Origin: Anaerolineae bacterium
GTDB taxonomy: Bacteria; Chloroflexota; Anaerolineae; 4572-78; J111
Assembly: GCA_023151115.1 (NCBI GenBank)
Contig: JAKLJP010000005.1
Span: 211,278 to 275,277, forward strand
Length of the DNA stretch: 64,000 bases
Reading direction: 5' to 3'
Shown: positions 56,248-64,000 of the stretch, in pieces
How positions within the stretch are numbered: the first letter of the stretch is position 1
Layout: every line of letters begins with the position of its first letter
Notes under the pieces: generated by a model
Told to the model about the DNA's origin: nothing
Databases searched by the model: none
Seen by the model: the letters and a program-made list of their open reading frames with translations, nothing else
Translations under genes and position numbers: made by a program

Positions 56248-57239
56248 CTCGCTTTCATCCACCAGGCGCTGTTGTGAAAATCGGCCACAGCGTTGCCGGG
56301 GTGAACCAAGCTGTCGAAGATAGGCCGGTCTTCGTCCTTGAGCGACATTTCCAGCACCGGCAAGGCATCCTCAACCTGGGCTAGGGTGCGCGGCCCGATA
56401 ATGGGCGCGGTAATGCCGGGCTGGTCTTTGCACCACAGCAGCGCCAACTGCGAAGCAGTCAGACCCCGTTCCTGGGCCAGTTGGACCATTTTAGCCCCCA
56501 CTTCGCGCCCGCTCAGGTTGACCCGCTCGTTCATAAAGTTACGCCCTTCGGCCAGGCGCGATCCGGGCGGCGCGGCCTCGCCGGGTAGATACCTGCCGGC
56601 CAGCAGCCCCATGGCCAGCGGCGACCAAGGCAGCACGGCCAGGTTATACTTTTGGGCCAGCGGGATCAACTCGTTTTCAATGCGCCGGTCCAGCAAATTA
56701 TAGGGCGGCTGCTCGCTGGTATAGCGCGCCCAACCGTATTGGCGGCTGATGGCCAGCCCTTCCATAATAATCCAGGCCGGAAAGGTGCTGGAGCCGATAG
56801 ACAGCACTTTGCCCGCCCGCACCAGGTCATCCAGCGCCCGCAGCGTTTCCTCGTGGGGAATAAAGGGCGAGGGCCGGTGCAGTTGGTACAGATCAATCCG
56901 GTCGGTTTGCAGCCGGCGCAGCGAATCCTCGCAAGCTTTGACAATATGGTAGCGCGATAACTCCTGGTCGTTGGGGCCGTCGCCCATAGCGTTGTAGACT
57001 TTGGTGGCCAGCACAATCCTATCGCGCTGCCCGTTTTCCTTCAGCGCCCGGCCAACAATCCGCTCGCTTTCGCCGCCGTTGTACACATTGGCTGTATCAA
57101 TAAAATTGATGCCCCCGCCCAGGGCGCGGTTGAGCATGCGGATCGCCTCCTCTGCCGGCGTCGGCCCGCCAAAGTTCATCGTGCCCAAACACAACGGGGA
57201 AACTTTAACCCCACTACTGCCTAAAACACGGTAGTCCAT
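56235..57239 (-). CDS. Aldo/keto reductase
   Basis: 334 residues, NADPH-dependent (beta/alpha)8 enzyme. Catalytic tetrad signature: Asp and Tyr in FIDTANVYNGGESE, Lys in LATKVYN, His in YQLHRPSP. Cofactor end EDALPVLEMSL. Substrate unspecified. Its last codons overlap the AGTTCC repeat arm. Transcribed towards the four-helix-bundle gene, with the ABC transporter genes upstream in the same direction. Confidence 0.92.
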   Translation of the reverse strand: MDYRVLGSSGVKVSPLCLGTMNFGGPTPAEEAIRMLNRALGGGINFIDTANVYNGGESERIVGRALKENGQRDRIVLATKVYNAMGDGPNDQELSRYHIVKACEDSLRRLQTDRIDLYQLHRPSPFIPHEETLRALDDLVRAGKVLSIGSSTFPAWIIMEGLAISRQYGWARYTSEQPPYNLLDRRIENELIPLAQKYNLAVLPWSPLAMGLLAGRYLPGEAAPPGSRLAEGRNFMNERVNLSGREVGAKMVQLAQERGLTASQLALLWCKDQPGITAPIIGPRTLAQVEDALPVLEMSLKDEDRPIFDSLVHPGNAVADFHNSAWWMKARIGN

Positions 57240-57260
57240 CAGAATGACTCCTTTACTGCC

Positions 57261-58001
57261 TCAATATAAAATTTTACTCAAAAACAGCTTCGTCCGCTCG
57301 TGCTGGGGGCGGGTGAAGAGTTGTTCGGGGGTGGCATCCTCGACGATGCGGCCTTCGTCCATAAAGATAACCCGGTCGGCGGCGTTGCGGGCAAAGCCCA
57401 TCTCGTGGGTTACAACGACCATGGTCATGCCTTCTTTGGCCAGGTTGAGCATGACCTCCAGCACTTCTTTGATCATCTCCGGGTCGAGGGCGCTGGTCGG
57501 CTCGTCGAAGAGCATGATCTTGGGATTCATAGCCAAAGCGCGGGCAATGGCCACCCGCTGCTGCTGTCCGCCGGAAAGGTGACTGGGATAAACATTTTCT
57601 TTTTCGGGGATGCCGACGCGGGCCAACTGCTGCCGGGCAATCGTTTGCGCCTCTTCCCGGCTGCGTTTGCGGACCACCGTCTGGGCGATGGTGATATTTT
57701 CCAGGGCAGTCAGATGCGGAAAAAGGTTGAACTGCTGAAAGACCATACCGATTTCCCGGCGCACCGCGTTGATGTCTTTGGTTTTGCGGCTCAGATGCAT
57801 GCCGTCCACCCAGATATCCCCGGCGGTAGGCGTCTCCAGGTGGTTGATACAGCGCAGCAGGGTTGACTTGCCGGAGCCGCTGGGGCCGATGATAACCACC
57901 ACTTCGCCCGCTTTGACGGTCAGGCTGACATTGTTGACCGCCCTCACCGAGCCAAAGTGCTTGTCCAGGTTTTTGACGACAATCATGCCCTCGTCACTCA
58001 T
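57261..58001 (-). CDS. Polar amino acid ABC transporter ATP-binding protein (GlnQ-like)
   Basis: 246 residues. Walker [27 protein letters not shown], signature [15 protein letters not shown], Walker [13 protein letters not shown] and [16 protein letters not shown], all typical of the polar amino acid (GlnQ/HisP) class. It overlaps the upstream permease gene by 8 bp. No periplasmic binding protein is in the window. Confidence 0.93.
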   Translation of the reverse strand: MSDEGMIVVKNLDKHFGSVRAVNNVSLTVKAGEVVVIIGPSGSGKSTLLRCINHLETPTAGDIWVDGMHLSRKTKDINAVRREIGMVFQQFNLFPHLTALENITIAQTVVRKRSREEAQTIARQQLARVGIPEKENVYPSHLSGGQQQRVAIARALAMNPKIMLFDEPTSALDPEMIKEVLEVMLNLAKEGMTMVVVTHEMGFARNAADRVIFMDEGRIVEDATPEQLFTRPQHERTKLFLSKILY

Positions 58002-58803
58002 CGGCCTTCAGCTTTCTTTCCATAGCTTTGACCCCTAACGACAGCACAATGGTCATGGTTAAGTATAAAAAAGCGACGGCGCTGTAGGTTTCCAGGTAGT
58101 GAAAAGAGCGGGAGGCGTACAGTTTGCCCAGTTGGGTAATATCGCGCACGCCCAGGGCCGACACCAGGGAAGACTCTTTGAGCATGGCGATAAAATCATT
58201 GCCCAGCGGCGGCAGCACCCGCCGCACCGCCTGGGGCAAAATGATATAACGCATGGCCTGAAAATAACTCATGCCCAGCGAGCGGGCCGCCTCCATCTGG
58301 CCCCGGCCAATGGATTCAATCCCTGCCCGGAAGATTTCGGCGGAAAAAGCGCCGTAACTGATAGCCAGGGCGATGATGGCCCGCGCCACAAAGTCCACAT
58401 TGCGGATATTTAAGGTCGTGAGCGGGTTTTCCGCCGGCAGCAAACCCGCTTCGGCCAGGCCGGTTCCCAGGCTGTTGATAACGTCAATGGCCCAGGGCGT
58501 GACCACAAAAGCCGTATACAGTAAGGTCACTAAAATGGGTACGCCGCGCATCACCTGCACATACAGCGTGGCGATATTATAGATGACCGGATTTTTTGAA
58601 ACACGAGCCAGGCCGGTTAGCAGCCCAATCGTAATGGCGATGGCGTAGGCCGTCAGCGTGACCTGGATGGTGGTGATCAGACCGGCTTTAACAAAATCAA
58701 AAACTTCGGCGTAGGTTTGGTTATTGTAAAAGGCGTAGGCTAGATAAAGCCCAACCAGCACAATCAGCAGAAACCACCAGGGAAATCGGGATAAGCTTTT
58801 CAT
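57994..58803 (-). CDS. Polar amino acid ABC transporter permease
   Basis: 269 residues. N-terminal membrane helix, then the PAAT-type permease: [36 protein letters not shown] and the EAA loop [20 protein letters not shown] followed by [20 protein letters not shown]. Amino acid importer such as GlnP/HisM. It is translated with the ATPase through overlapping ends. Confidence 0.92.
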   Translation of the reverse strand: MKSLSRFPWWFLLIVLVGLYLAYAFYNNQTYAEVFDFVKAGLITTIQVTLTAYAIAITIGLLTGLARVSKNPVIYNIATLYVQVMRGVPILVTLLYTAFVVTPWAIDVINSLGTGLAEAGLLPAENPLTTLNIRNVDFVARAIIALAISYGAFSAEIFRAGIESIGRGQMEAARSLGMSYFQAMRYIILPQAVRRVLPPLGNDFIAMLKESSLVSALGVRDITQLGKLYASRSFHYLETYSAVAFLYLTMTIVLSLGVKAMERKLKADE

Positions 58804-58836
58804 GGGGTGCGGGCGTCTTTCAAGGTTAAGTGAACC

Positions 58837-58865
58837 ATTCTACAATTGGCGGGGGGATTTGGCAA
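58837..58865 (-). promoter_or_regulatory. Sigma70-like promoter of the amino acid transporter operon
   Basis: Reverse strand: TTGCCA (58860-58865), 17 bp, TAGAAT (58837-58842), about 35 bp before the permease ATG. Confidence 0.6.
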
Positions 58866-59278
58866 GTAAAACTTTCCCCGGCCTCTTAATTTGATTAGCT
58901 TGATTGCCGGATCGGTGGTAGGATAGGCCAACTTTAAGCGGGGATATCTATTTGCCAGCCAAACTAATGTTTTCTACGAGGCTGAGGCTAAGAACAAGGC
59001 TGCGCTTGTTTTATCCTTCTTAAGTAGAACTTTGTATTAGTTCTTAACAAAATCAAAACGAGCAGCCATCTCTGAAAAAGTCATGTCATTCCGACCGGAG
59101 GGAGGAATCTTCTTTACCGCTGCCTAAACTTTTAGACAAGGACACAGATTTCTCGCTGGCGCTCGAAATGACATACTGGCATCAAGCATGTTAAATCGTA
59201 ACGAAATTTATACAATTCTGTACTTAGCCTTAGCCTTTGCCTTAGCCTTAAATTAATTACAACAAGGGAGATATTATC
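58866..59278. other. Gene-free divergent gap with repeats
   Basis: No gene found in this gap. It holds GCTGAGGCTAAG and GCCTTAGCC words at 58980 and 59222-59258, and the 88-bp element at 59085-59172. Upstream of the 59279 gene is a weak AACAAGGGAGATATTATC ribosome site. Confidence 0.6.
59085..59172. repeat. 88-bp element with GTCATTCCGA / TCGAAATGAC ends, copy 2
   Basis: Related to 36344-36433: shared terminal TCGAAATGACATAC and inner AGATTTCTC; the left end differs by one base. Confidence 0.6.
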
Positions 59279-60184
59279 ATGGAGCAAGTTGGATTTATTG
59301 GCCTGGGGATTATGGGTCAGGGTATGGCGCATAACATTTTGAAAGCCGGGTTTCCGCTGACGGTCTGGAACCGGACTGCGAGTAAAGCCGAGCCGCTGCT
59401 GGCCGCCGGGGCCAAGGCCGGACAAAATCCCGCCGACGTAGCCGCTCACAGCGACATCGTTCTGATCTGCGTCAGCGATACGCCGGATGTGGAGAACATC
59501 ATCCTGGGCGAAAACGGGGTGCTGGCCGGGGTGAAAGCCGGCAGCCTGGTAATTGATTGCAGCACCATCAGCCCGATTGCCACCCGCAAGCTGGCCGAAA
59601 AGCTGGCCGCAGCAGGCGCGGCCATGCTCGATGCGCCGGTCAGCGGCGGCAGTGAAGGCGCGGCGCGGGGCACCCTCTCGATTATGGTCGGCGGGGAAAC
59701 CAAAGATGTCGAGCGGGCGATGCCGGTTTTTGAGGCGATGGGTAAGAAGATTACTCACGTGGGACCGGTGGGGGCGGGCCAGACGGTCAAGCTGGTCAAC
59801 CAGATTTTGGTGGTCGGCAACTGCCTGGCCATGTGCGAGGCCTTGCTGTTTGCCCAGGCTGGCGGGGTGGATAGGGCCAAAGCTTTGGAAGCGGTCGCCG
59901 CCGGGGCCGCCGGCAGTTGGATGTTGAGCAATCGCGGCCCGCAGATCTTGCAGCGCGACTGGCGGCCTGGTTTTACCATTGATTTGCAGCAAAAAGATGT
60001 CCGCCTCATCCTCAACGCCGCCGACGAACTGGGCGTGCCCCTGCCCGGCACCGCTTTGATTTTCCAGCTTTACCGCACCCTGCAAGCCCAAGGATTAGGC
60101 AGCCAGGGCAACCACGCCCTAGTCAAAGCCCTGGAACACCTGGCCGGTTTTGAGATAGAAGCGCTTCCTCCGTCCTCTACGTAA
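59279..60184 (+). CDS. 3-hydroxyisobutyrate dehydrogenase-like NAD(P)-dependent reductase (GarR-like)
   Basis: 301 residues. GFIGLGIMGQGMAHNILKAG (cofactor motif), LDAPVSGGSEGA, GAGQTVKLVNQILV with the catalytic Lys, and DLQQKDVRLILNAADELG. The beta-hydroxyacid dehydrogenase family includes tartronate semialdehyde reductase and 3-hydroxyisobutyrate dehydrogenase, which cannot be separated here. A strong catalytic set. Followed by a DOT1-like gene 22 bp later. Confidence 0.9.
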   Translation: MEQVGFIGLGIMGQGMAHNILKAGFPLTVWNRTASKAEPLLAAGAKAGQNPADVAAHSDIVLICVSDTPDVENIILGENGVLAGVKAGSLVIDCSTISPIATRKLAEKLAAAGAAMLDAPVSGGSEGAARGTLSIMVGGETKDVERAMPVFEAMGKKITHVGPVGAGQTVKLVNQILVVGNCLAMCEALLFAQAGGVDRAKALEAVAAGAAGSWMLSNRGPQILQRDWRPGFTIDLQQKDVRLILNAADELGVPLPGTALIFQLYRTLQAQGLGSQGNHALVKALEHLAGFEIEALPPSST

Positions 60185-60206
60185 AACTTCTTGACGGAGC
60201 CAGGAA

Positions 60207-61109
60207 ATGGTCGTCAACGAAATACAAGCAGCTATTGAAGCCATCGAGAAAGAGGCTGGGCTCTATGAGAAAACAAGCTTTGACAGCCGGGTAGATGCCA
60301 TAGACACCCTTGAGTTCAACATCATTGATCGGATTGAGGGACTGCTGCAAACACTCCATCCGCCGGAAGAACTGCTCCCCCTAAAACAACACGCCGAGAG
60401 GGTCAAGCGCCAACTGGAAGCGATTGATGAAGCCCTGTTTCAACGACTGCGGGCAGACATCCGCCGGGGCGCCTGCACCGGAGCAGTGTTCAAGGATTTG
60501 ATTGAGGCGTATGTTGGGCGTGACGCCGGCGGCAGACAGTCACAAGCTGAGCCAGGCTATGATAACCTTGACCTGTTTGTCAATGGCTTGCTGCTCAGAT
60601 GGGCTGTCCCCGGCGAAACAAAAGTCAGAGAGCCGGAGATGGTCTATTATCAACCAACTCCCGCTCGCATCATTTTCGAGTTGGTCGAGAAAGCTCAACT
60701 CACGGGAGAAGATGTTTTCTACGATGTCGGGTCTGGCCTGGGTCATGTGCCCATCCTGGTGAATTTGCTTAGCGGCGCTGCCACCAAAGGGATCGAATTT
60801 GAGCCGACTTATGGCGATTATGCCAGCCTGTGTGCGGCAGACCTCAACCTGTCACGGGTAACGTTTATCCAGGCAGACGCCCGGACAGCCGACTACTCCG
60901 ATGGAACGGTCTTCTTTATGTACACACCCTTTGAGGGCCGCATGCTGCAAGCAGTGCTGGCAAGGCTGCGGGGAGAAGCGCAAAGGCGAAGGATCAGGCT
61001 CTTCACCTATGGGCCTTGTACTCCCCAGGTAGCCCGGCAAAGTTGGCTCAAGCGTATAGACCAAAGTGGAGATCACCCATACAAACTGGGTACATTCCAA
61101 AGTGGATAG
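60207..61109 (+). CDS. DOT1-like class I methyltransferase
   Basis: 300 residues. The first about 150 are helical with no recognised domain; the rest is a Rossmann methyltransferase with motif I VFYDVGSGLGHVPILVNLL and IEFEPTYGDYA. The YDVGSGxG pattern and preceding PARIIFELVEKAQ resemble the Dot1-type fold, first known from histone lysine methylation; bacterial members have unknown targets. ATG after GGAGCCAGG. It may be cotranscribed with the dehydrogenase gene. Confidence 0.75.
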   Translation: MVVNEIQAAIEAIEKEAGLYEKTSFDSRVDAIDTLEFNIIDRIEGLLQTLHPPEELLPLKQHAERVKRQLEAIDEALFQRLRADIRRGACTGAVFKDLIEAYVGRDAGGRQSQAEPGYDNLDLFVNGLLLRWAVPGETKVREPEMVYYQPTPARIIFELVEKAQLTGEDVFYDVGSGLGHVPILVNLLSGAATKGIEFEPTYGDYASLCAADLNLSRVTFIQADARTADYSDGTVFFMYTPFEGRMLQAVLARLRGEAQRRRIRLFTYGPCTPQVARQSWLKRIDQSGDHPYKLGTFQSG

Positions 61110-61122
61110 CTTGCGGCTAAAA

Positions 61123-61152
61123 TTGGACTTACGGCCGCAATCATTGTATTAT
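61123..61152 (+). promoter_or_regulatory. Possible promoter of the membrane spermidine-synthase-like gene
   Basis: TTGGAC (61123-61128), 18-bp spacer, TATTAT (61147-61152), 36 bp before the ATG at 61189. Confidence 0.45.
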
Positions 61153-61188
61153 CGCCCCTATATACCTTAAACCATGGGAGATAACTGG

Positions 61189-63654
61189 ATGGATTTAGAG
61201 CTAACTGCCAAGCGACAAACCTACCTGGGCCTGTTTATGGTTACGCTGGCTACCTTAATGTACGAGATTTTGCTGACCCGCATTTTTAGCGTGACCATGT
61301 GGTATCACTATGCCTTTGTCGCTATTTCGGTGGCCCTGTTTGGCATGTCGGTTGGCGCGATCATCGTTTACCTGTTTCCGCACACCTTTACCCCGACCAG
61401 GGTTAAGTATCAGCTTGGCCTAAGCGCCCTGCTGTTTGCGGTTTCTATGGTGGTCAGTTTTTTAACCCACTTAACTATTCCCTTTGTCGGCGAGGAATGG
61501 TCGCTGGTGGGGCTGTATTCCATTGTTTTAACTTATGTGGTTATTTCGATCCCTTTTGTCTTGAGCGGGGTTTGCGTGGCCCTGGCCCTAACCAAATTTC
61601 CGGCGCAGGTAGGTAAGCTATACGCCGCAGATTTAGCCGGGGCAGCCCTGGGCTGTGTGCTGGTCATCTATCTTCTAAAAGTTACCGATGGCCCTACCGC
61701 CGTTATTGCTATCGCCGGGTTGGCCATGCTGGGGGCGATATTTTTTATCGCTGAAACAGGTCGAAAAAGATTGATGCAGGTAGCCGTTCTCTCGGCGGTT
61801 TTGCTGGCTCTCTTTGCCGGCGGCCATACCTGGCTGGTTCAGCAGCAGTCGCCCTGGCTGCGCTTAATCTGGGTTAAAGGTGAATTAGAGTCGCGGCCTC
61901 TGTTTGAAGCCTGGAACTCCTTCTCCCGGATTCGGGTCAGCGGCGACCCCAATACGCCGGAGTATCCTTTTGGCTGGGGGCTTAGCCGGACTTACGTAGA
62001 CCAGAAGAAGGTCAGGCAGATTCATATGAATATTGACGCCACCGCCGGCACGGTGATGACCGGCTTTGATGGCAACCTGGAAAGCCTCCAACATCTTAAA
62101 TATGATATGGTCAATGTGGCCCACTATCTCAGGCCCGATTCTGATGTACTGGTAGTGGGAGCCGGCGGCGGGCGCGATGTACTTTCGGCGTTGGCCTTTA
62201 AGCAAAAATCGGTGGTAGGCGTAGAAATCAACGAGAATATCCTCAAAATTGTCAACCAGACATTTGGCGACTTTACCGGCCACCTGGACCAATATCCCCA
62301 GGTTACGTTTGTTAACGATGAAGCCCGCAGTTACATTGCTCGCCTAAAAACTAAGGTGGATATTATTCAGATTTCACTCATTGACTCCTGGGCTGCCACT
62401 GCCGCCGGAGCTTTTGTGCTGTCTGAAAATTCGCTCTATACCCTGGAAGCGTGGCAAATTTTCCTGGAGCATCTCAAACCGGGCGGCATTTTGACCGTTT
62501 CGCGCTGGTACTTTCGGGATCTACCCGCCGAGATGTACCGCTCTGTAGCCCTGGCCAGTGCTGCCCTGCGGCAGGTAGGCGTAGAAAACCCGCGTGACCA
62601 CATTATCATTATGCGCCGTATGCGCGGCGAAGGAGCCGCAGGGCCGGATGGGATTGGGACTATGCTCATCAGCAAAGACCCTTTTTCAGCTCAAGATATA
62701 ACGGCGGTTGAAGAAATTGTAGCCAAAGGTGGGCTTGAACTGGTGCTCAGCCCCACCGATGCCCTTGACCCCACCTTTATCACCCTGACTACCGAGCCAG
62801 ACCTGACTTCATTTTTTGCCGCATTTCCGCTGGATATTAGCCCGTCTACCGATAATAAACCTTTCTTTTTTCATATGCTTCGCTTTAGAGACATCTTTAA
62901 CCCGGACATCTTTCAGGGCAAGAGCAACTTTAATGTCAAAGCGGTCTCTACCCTGGGTGTTTTGCTCTTAACGGTCACAGGGTTAACCTTTTTATGTATT
63001 ATCATCCCCCTGGCGCTGACCACGCAAAAGCAAACGTTGCGGGGCAGTCTGCCCTTTTTCCTGTTTTTTGCCGGAATTGGCCTGGGCTTCATGCTGGTTG
63101 AAATCTCTCAAATGCAGCGGCTCATTGTTTTCTTGGGTCATCCCACCTATAGTTTATCAACGGTACTGTTTACCCTGCTCCTGTCGAGCGGTCTGGGGAG
63201 TTTTCTCACCCAAAAAATTAATGGTACTGGCTTAACCCGCCCTGCCCTCAGAAATTTGCTCCTGCTGTTAGGCATGTTGATTATTTTTGGCAGTCTCACC
63301 CCTTATGTTATCAGTTACTTTCAAGCGGCGACCACCCCTGTCCGAATTTTGGCCTCGGTGGCAATTCTTTTCCCACCGGGGTTATTAATGGGCATGGCCT
63401 TTCCTTTGGGTATGAGCCTGGCCGCTAAAAAAGCAGCAGCTTTAACGCCGTGGTTATGGGGCATCAATGGGGCAACCTCGGTCTGTGCCTCAGTGCTGGC
63501 GGTGGTGGTAGCCATGAATTGGGGCATTGCCACCGCCTTTTGGGCGGGTTTTTCATGTTATGTGGTGGCCTTTGTCGCCTTTGTCTGGGCCAGCTGGGGA
63601 ACTTTAAGCCTTAAACAGCAAGAACAGATCCGCCAGCCTCTCCCCACCCCTTGA
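61189..63654 (+). CDS. Membrane-embedded spermidine-synthase-like protein
   Basis: 821 residues from the ATG at 61189, which follows GGGAGATAACTGG (an ATG at 61174 lies inside that site). Six or more hydrophobic helices occupy about 10-230. A soluble class I methyltransferase/spermidine-synthase-like domain (about 300-500, VLVVGAGGGRDVLSALAFKQ, VVGVEINENIL) follows, and then at least six more helices (about 575-815). The layout, two membrane parts around a SpeE-like domain, is found in a family of uncharacterised large proteins. Aminopropyl transfer is not proven because key polyamine residues cannot be verified. Confidence 0.8.
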   Translation: MDLELTAKRQTYLGLFMVTLATLMYEILLTRIFSVTMWYHYAFVAISVALFGMSVGAIIVYLFPHTFTPTRVKYQLGLSALLFAVSMVVSFLTHLTIPFVGEEWSLVGLYSIVLTYVVISIPFVLSGVCVALALTKFPAQVGKLYAADLAGAALGCVLVIYLLKVTDGPTAVIAIAGLAMLGAIFFIAETGRKRLMQVAVLSAVLLALFAGGHTWLVQQQSPWLRLIWVKGELESRPLFEAWNSFSRIRVSGDPNTPEYPFGWGLSRTYVDQKKVRQIHMNIDATAGTVMTGFDGNLESLQHLKYDMVNVAHYLRPDSDVLVVGAGGGRDVLSALAFKQKSVVGVEINENILKIVNQTFGDFTGHLDQYPQVTFVNDEARSYIARLKTKVDIIQISLIDSWAATAAGAFVLSENSLYTLEAWQIFLEHLKPGGILTVSRWYFRDLPAEMYRSVALASAALRQVGVENPRDHIIIMRRMRGEGAAGPDGIGTMLISKDPFSAQDITAVEEIVAKGGLELVLSPTDALDPTFITLTTEPDLTSFFAAFPLDISPSTDNKPFFFHMLRFRDIFNPDIFQGKSNFNVKAVSTLGVLLLTVTGLTFLCIIIPLALTTQKQTLRGSLPFFLFFAGIGLGFMLVEISQMQRLIVFLGHPTYSLSTVLFTLLLSSGLGSFLTQKINGTGLTRPALRNLLLLLGMLIIFGSLTPYVISYFQAATTPVRILASVAILFPPGLLMGMAFPLGMSLAAKKAAALTPWLWGINGATSVCASVLAVVVAMNWGIATAFWAGFSCYVVAFVAFVWASWGTLSLKQQEQIRQPLPTP

Positions 63655-63730
63655 TTCAGTAAAGGAGTGCGGACTTTAGTCTGCTTCAAGAGAAATCTAT
63701 CTTATCGTGATACCGCCTGGTATCAACAAA

Positions 63731-63766
63731 AAAGGGCGAGTGAACCGGATGGTTCACTCGCCCTTT
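63731..63766 (-). terminator. Strong 16-bp hairpin terminator for the reverse-strand gene
   Basis: AAAGGGCGAGTGAACC, loop GGAT, GGTTCACTCGCCCTTT: perfect 16-bp stem. Read on the reverse strand it is followed by a T-rich run (TTTTTTGTTG), so it ends the solute-binding protein gene at 63843; it may also act on the + strand. Confidence 0.85.
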
Positions 63767-63842
63767 GCTATCATAGGGGCACGGCCTTGCGCCTGCCCTT
63801 TGGGGGCGACCGCAAGGGCGCGCCCTTGCATTACACCATTAC

Positions 63843-64000
63843 TTATTCAGCCGGGGGCGCGTTTTTGAAAGCGCCAAACAAGGCCGAGAAGTAGGTGAAA
63901 TCACCCACTCGACCTTTGTGCAGCGGGCTGGCGGCATCCCACTGCGCTTCATAACTGGCGATCACATCCTGCGCGTCCAACTCGCTCCCATCGTGGAACT
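63843..64000 (-). CDS. Family 5 solute-binding protein, C-terminal fragment (SBP_bac_5)
   Basis: The last 51 codons on the reverse strand, open to the window edge; stop TAA at 63843-63845. The tail FHDGSELDAQDVIASYEAQW and LHKGRVGDFTYFSALFGAF is typical of the substrate-binding domain of dipeptide/oligopeptide or nickel ABC importers (DGS-L-A-DV-ASY pattern). The rest of the gene lies beyond the window. Followed by the strong hairpin at 63731-63766. Confidence 0.8.
   Translation of the reverse strand, partial: FHDGSELDAQDVIASYEAQWDAASPLHKGRVGDFTYFSALFGAFKNAPPAE

Noticed and set aside
63667..63894. A 75-codon + strand frame at the window end
   Set aside because: It runs through the terminator hairpin and over the end of the reverse-strand solute-binding protein gene.

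Overview
The window looks like part of a chromosome from an uncultured, moderately GC-rich Chloroflexota (Anaerolineae-like) bacterium. That placement is an inference. It rests on the mix of a form I CO dehydrogenase, an aco-type dehydrogenase cluster, a bacterial microcompartment (BMC) locus, many Uma2/GxxExxY/four-helix-bundle accessory genes, and intergenic spaces full of self-complementary short repeats. No rRNA, tRNA or CRISPR array was found.

Layout. 0-4 kb: transaldolase (cut by the window edge), a nonsense-broken four-helix-bundle gene, an SDR and a CBS/DUF294 nucleotidyltransferase-like protein. 4.1-22.3 kb: an ethanolamine utilisation locus. It has a consensus sigma70 promoter and structured leader before an ethanolamine permease, then a class-C26 gamma-glutamyl hydrolase, an SDR, eutA, eutB, eutC, eutL, an acylating aldehyde dehydrogenase (eutE), a hexameric shell protein (eutM-like), eutQ, eutJ, a tandem-BMC trimer shell protein and a small BMC-associated protein. 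Three foreign-looking inserts interrupt it: a GxxExxY gene, a PmeII-like restriction-modification pair plus a methyltransferase, and an intact IS with 8-bp target duplication. EutBC would make acetaldehyde and ammonia (adenosylcobalamin-dependent), EutE acetyl-CoA. EutC and EutE carry near-identical helical tails that look like encapsulation peptides. No pentamer vertex protein, EutD/PduL, EutG or EutT is present here.

22.3-31.1 kb: membrane and small proteins, a Uma2/RHH pair, and a reverse-strand polyamine-type ABC transporter (potD, aldehyde dehydrogenase, potA, potB, potC) driven by a perfect consensus promoter. 31.3-36.2 kb: a second restriction-modification pair whose nuclease gene is frameshifted, then a two-component system. 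36.5-52.2 kb: a long forward series. It begins with coxG-coxM-coxS-coxL (CoxL has the AYRCSFR motif of form I Cu-Mo CO dehydrogenase), an AhpD-like protein, a Tat-exported cyclase and an IclR regulator with paired palindromes. It continues with SUMF1-like and DUF59 proteins, an amidohydrolase, E1 alpha and beta of an acetoin/2-oxoacid dehydrogenase, a lipoyl-PSBD-PSBD-alpha/beta-hydrolase fusion and AcoX. It ends with an XdhC/CoxF-like maturation protein fused to two YHS domains.

52.2-64 kb: DUF2585 membrane protein, an IS1595-type element sitting inside the remains of a histidine kinase gene, a metallophosphatase, a second four-helix-bundle gene, an aldo/keto reductase, a polar amino acid ABC transporter pair, a 3-hydroxyisobutyrate dehydrogenase-like protein, a DOT1-like methyltransferase, a membrane spermidine-synthase-like protein and the C-terminus of an oligopeptide-type solute-binding protein.

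The most unusual feature is seen throughout. More than twenty intergenic gaps carry hairpins built from short tandem words (for example variants of GTGATGC, GAATTGT, GTAGCAAG, GAGATTA). Each gap has its own sequence, but each is complementary to itself. Accessory genes (four-helix bundle, GxxExxY) and one IS sit between the two arms of such repeats.
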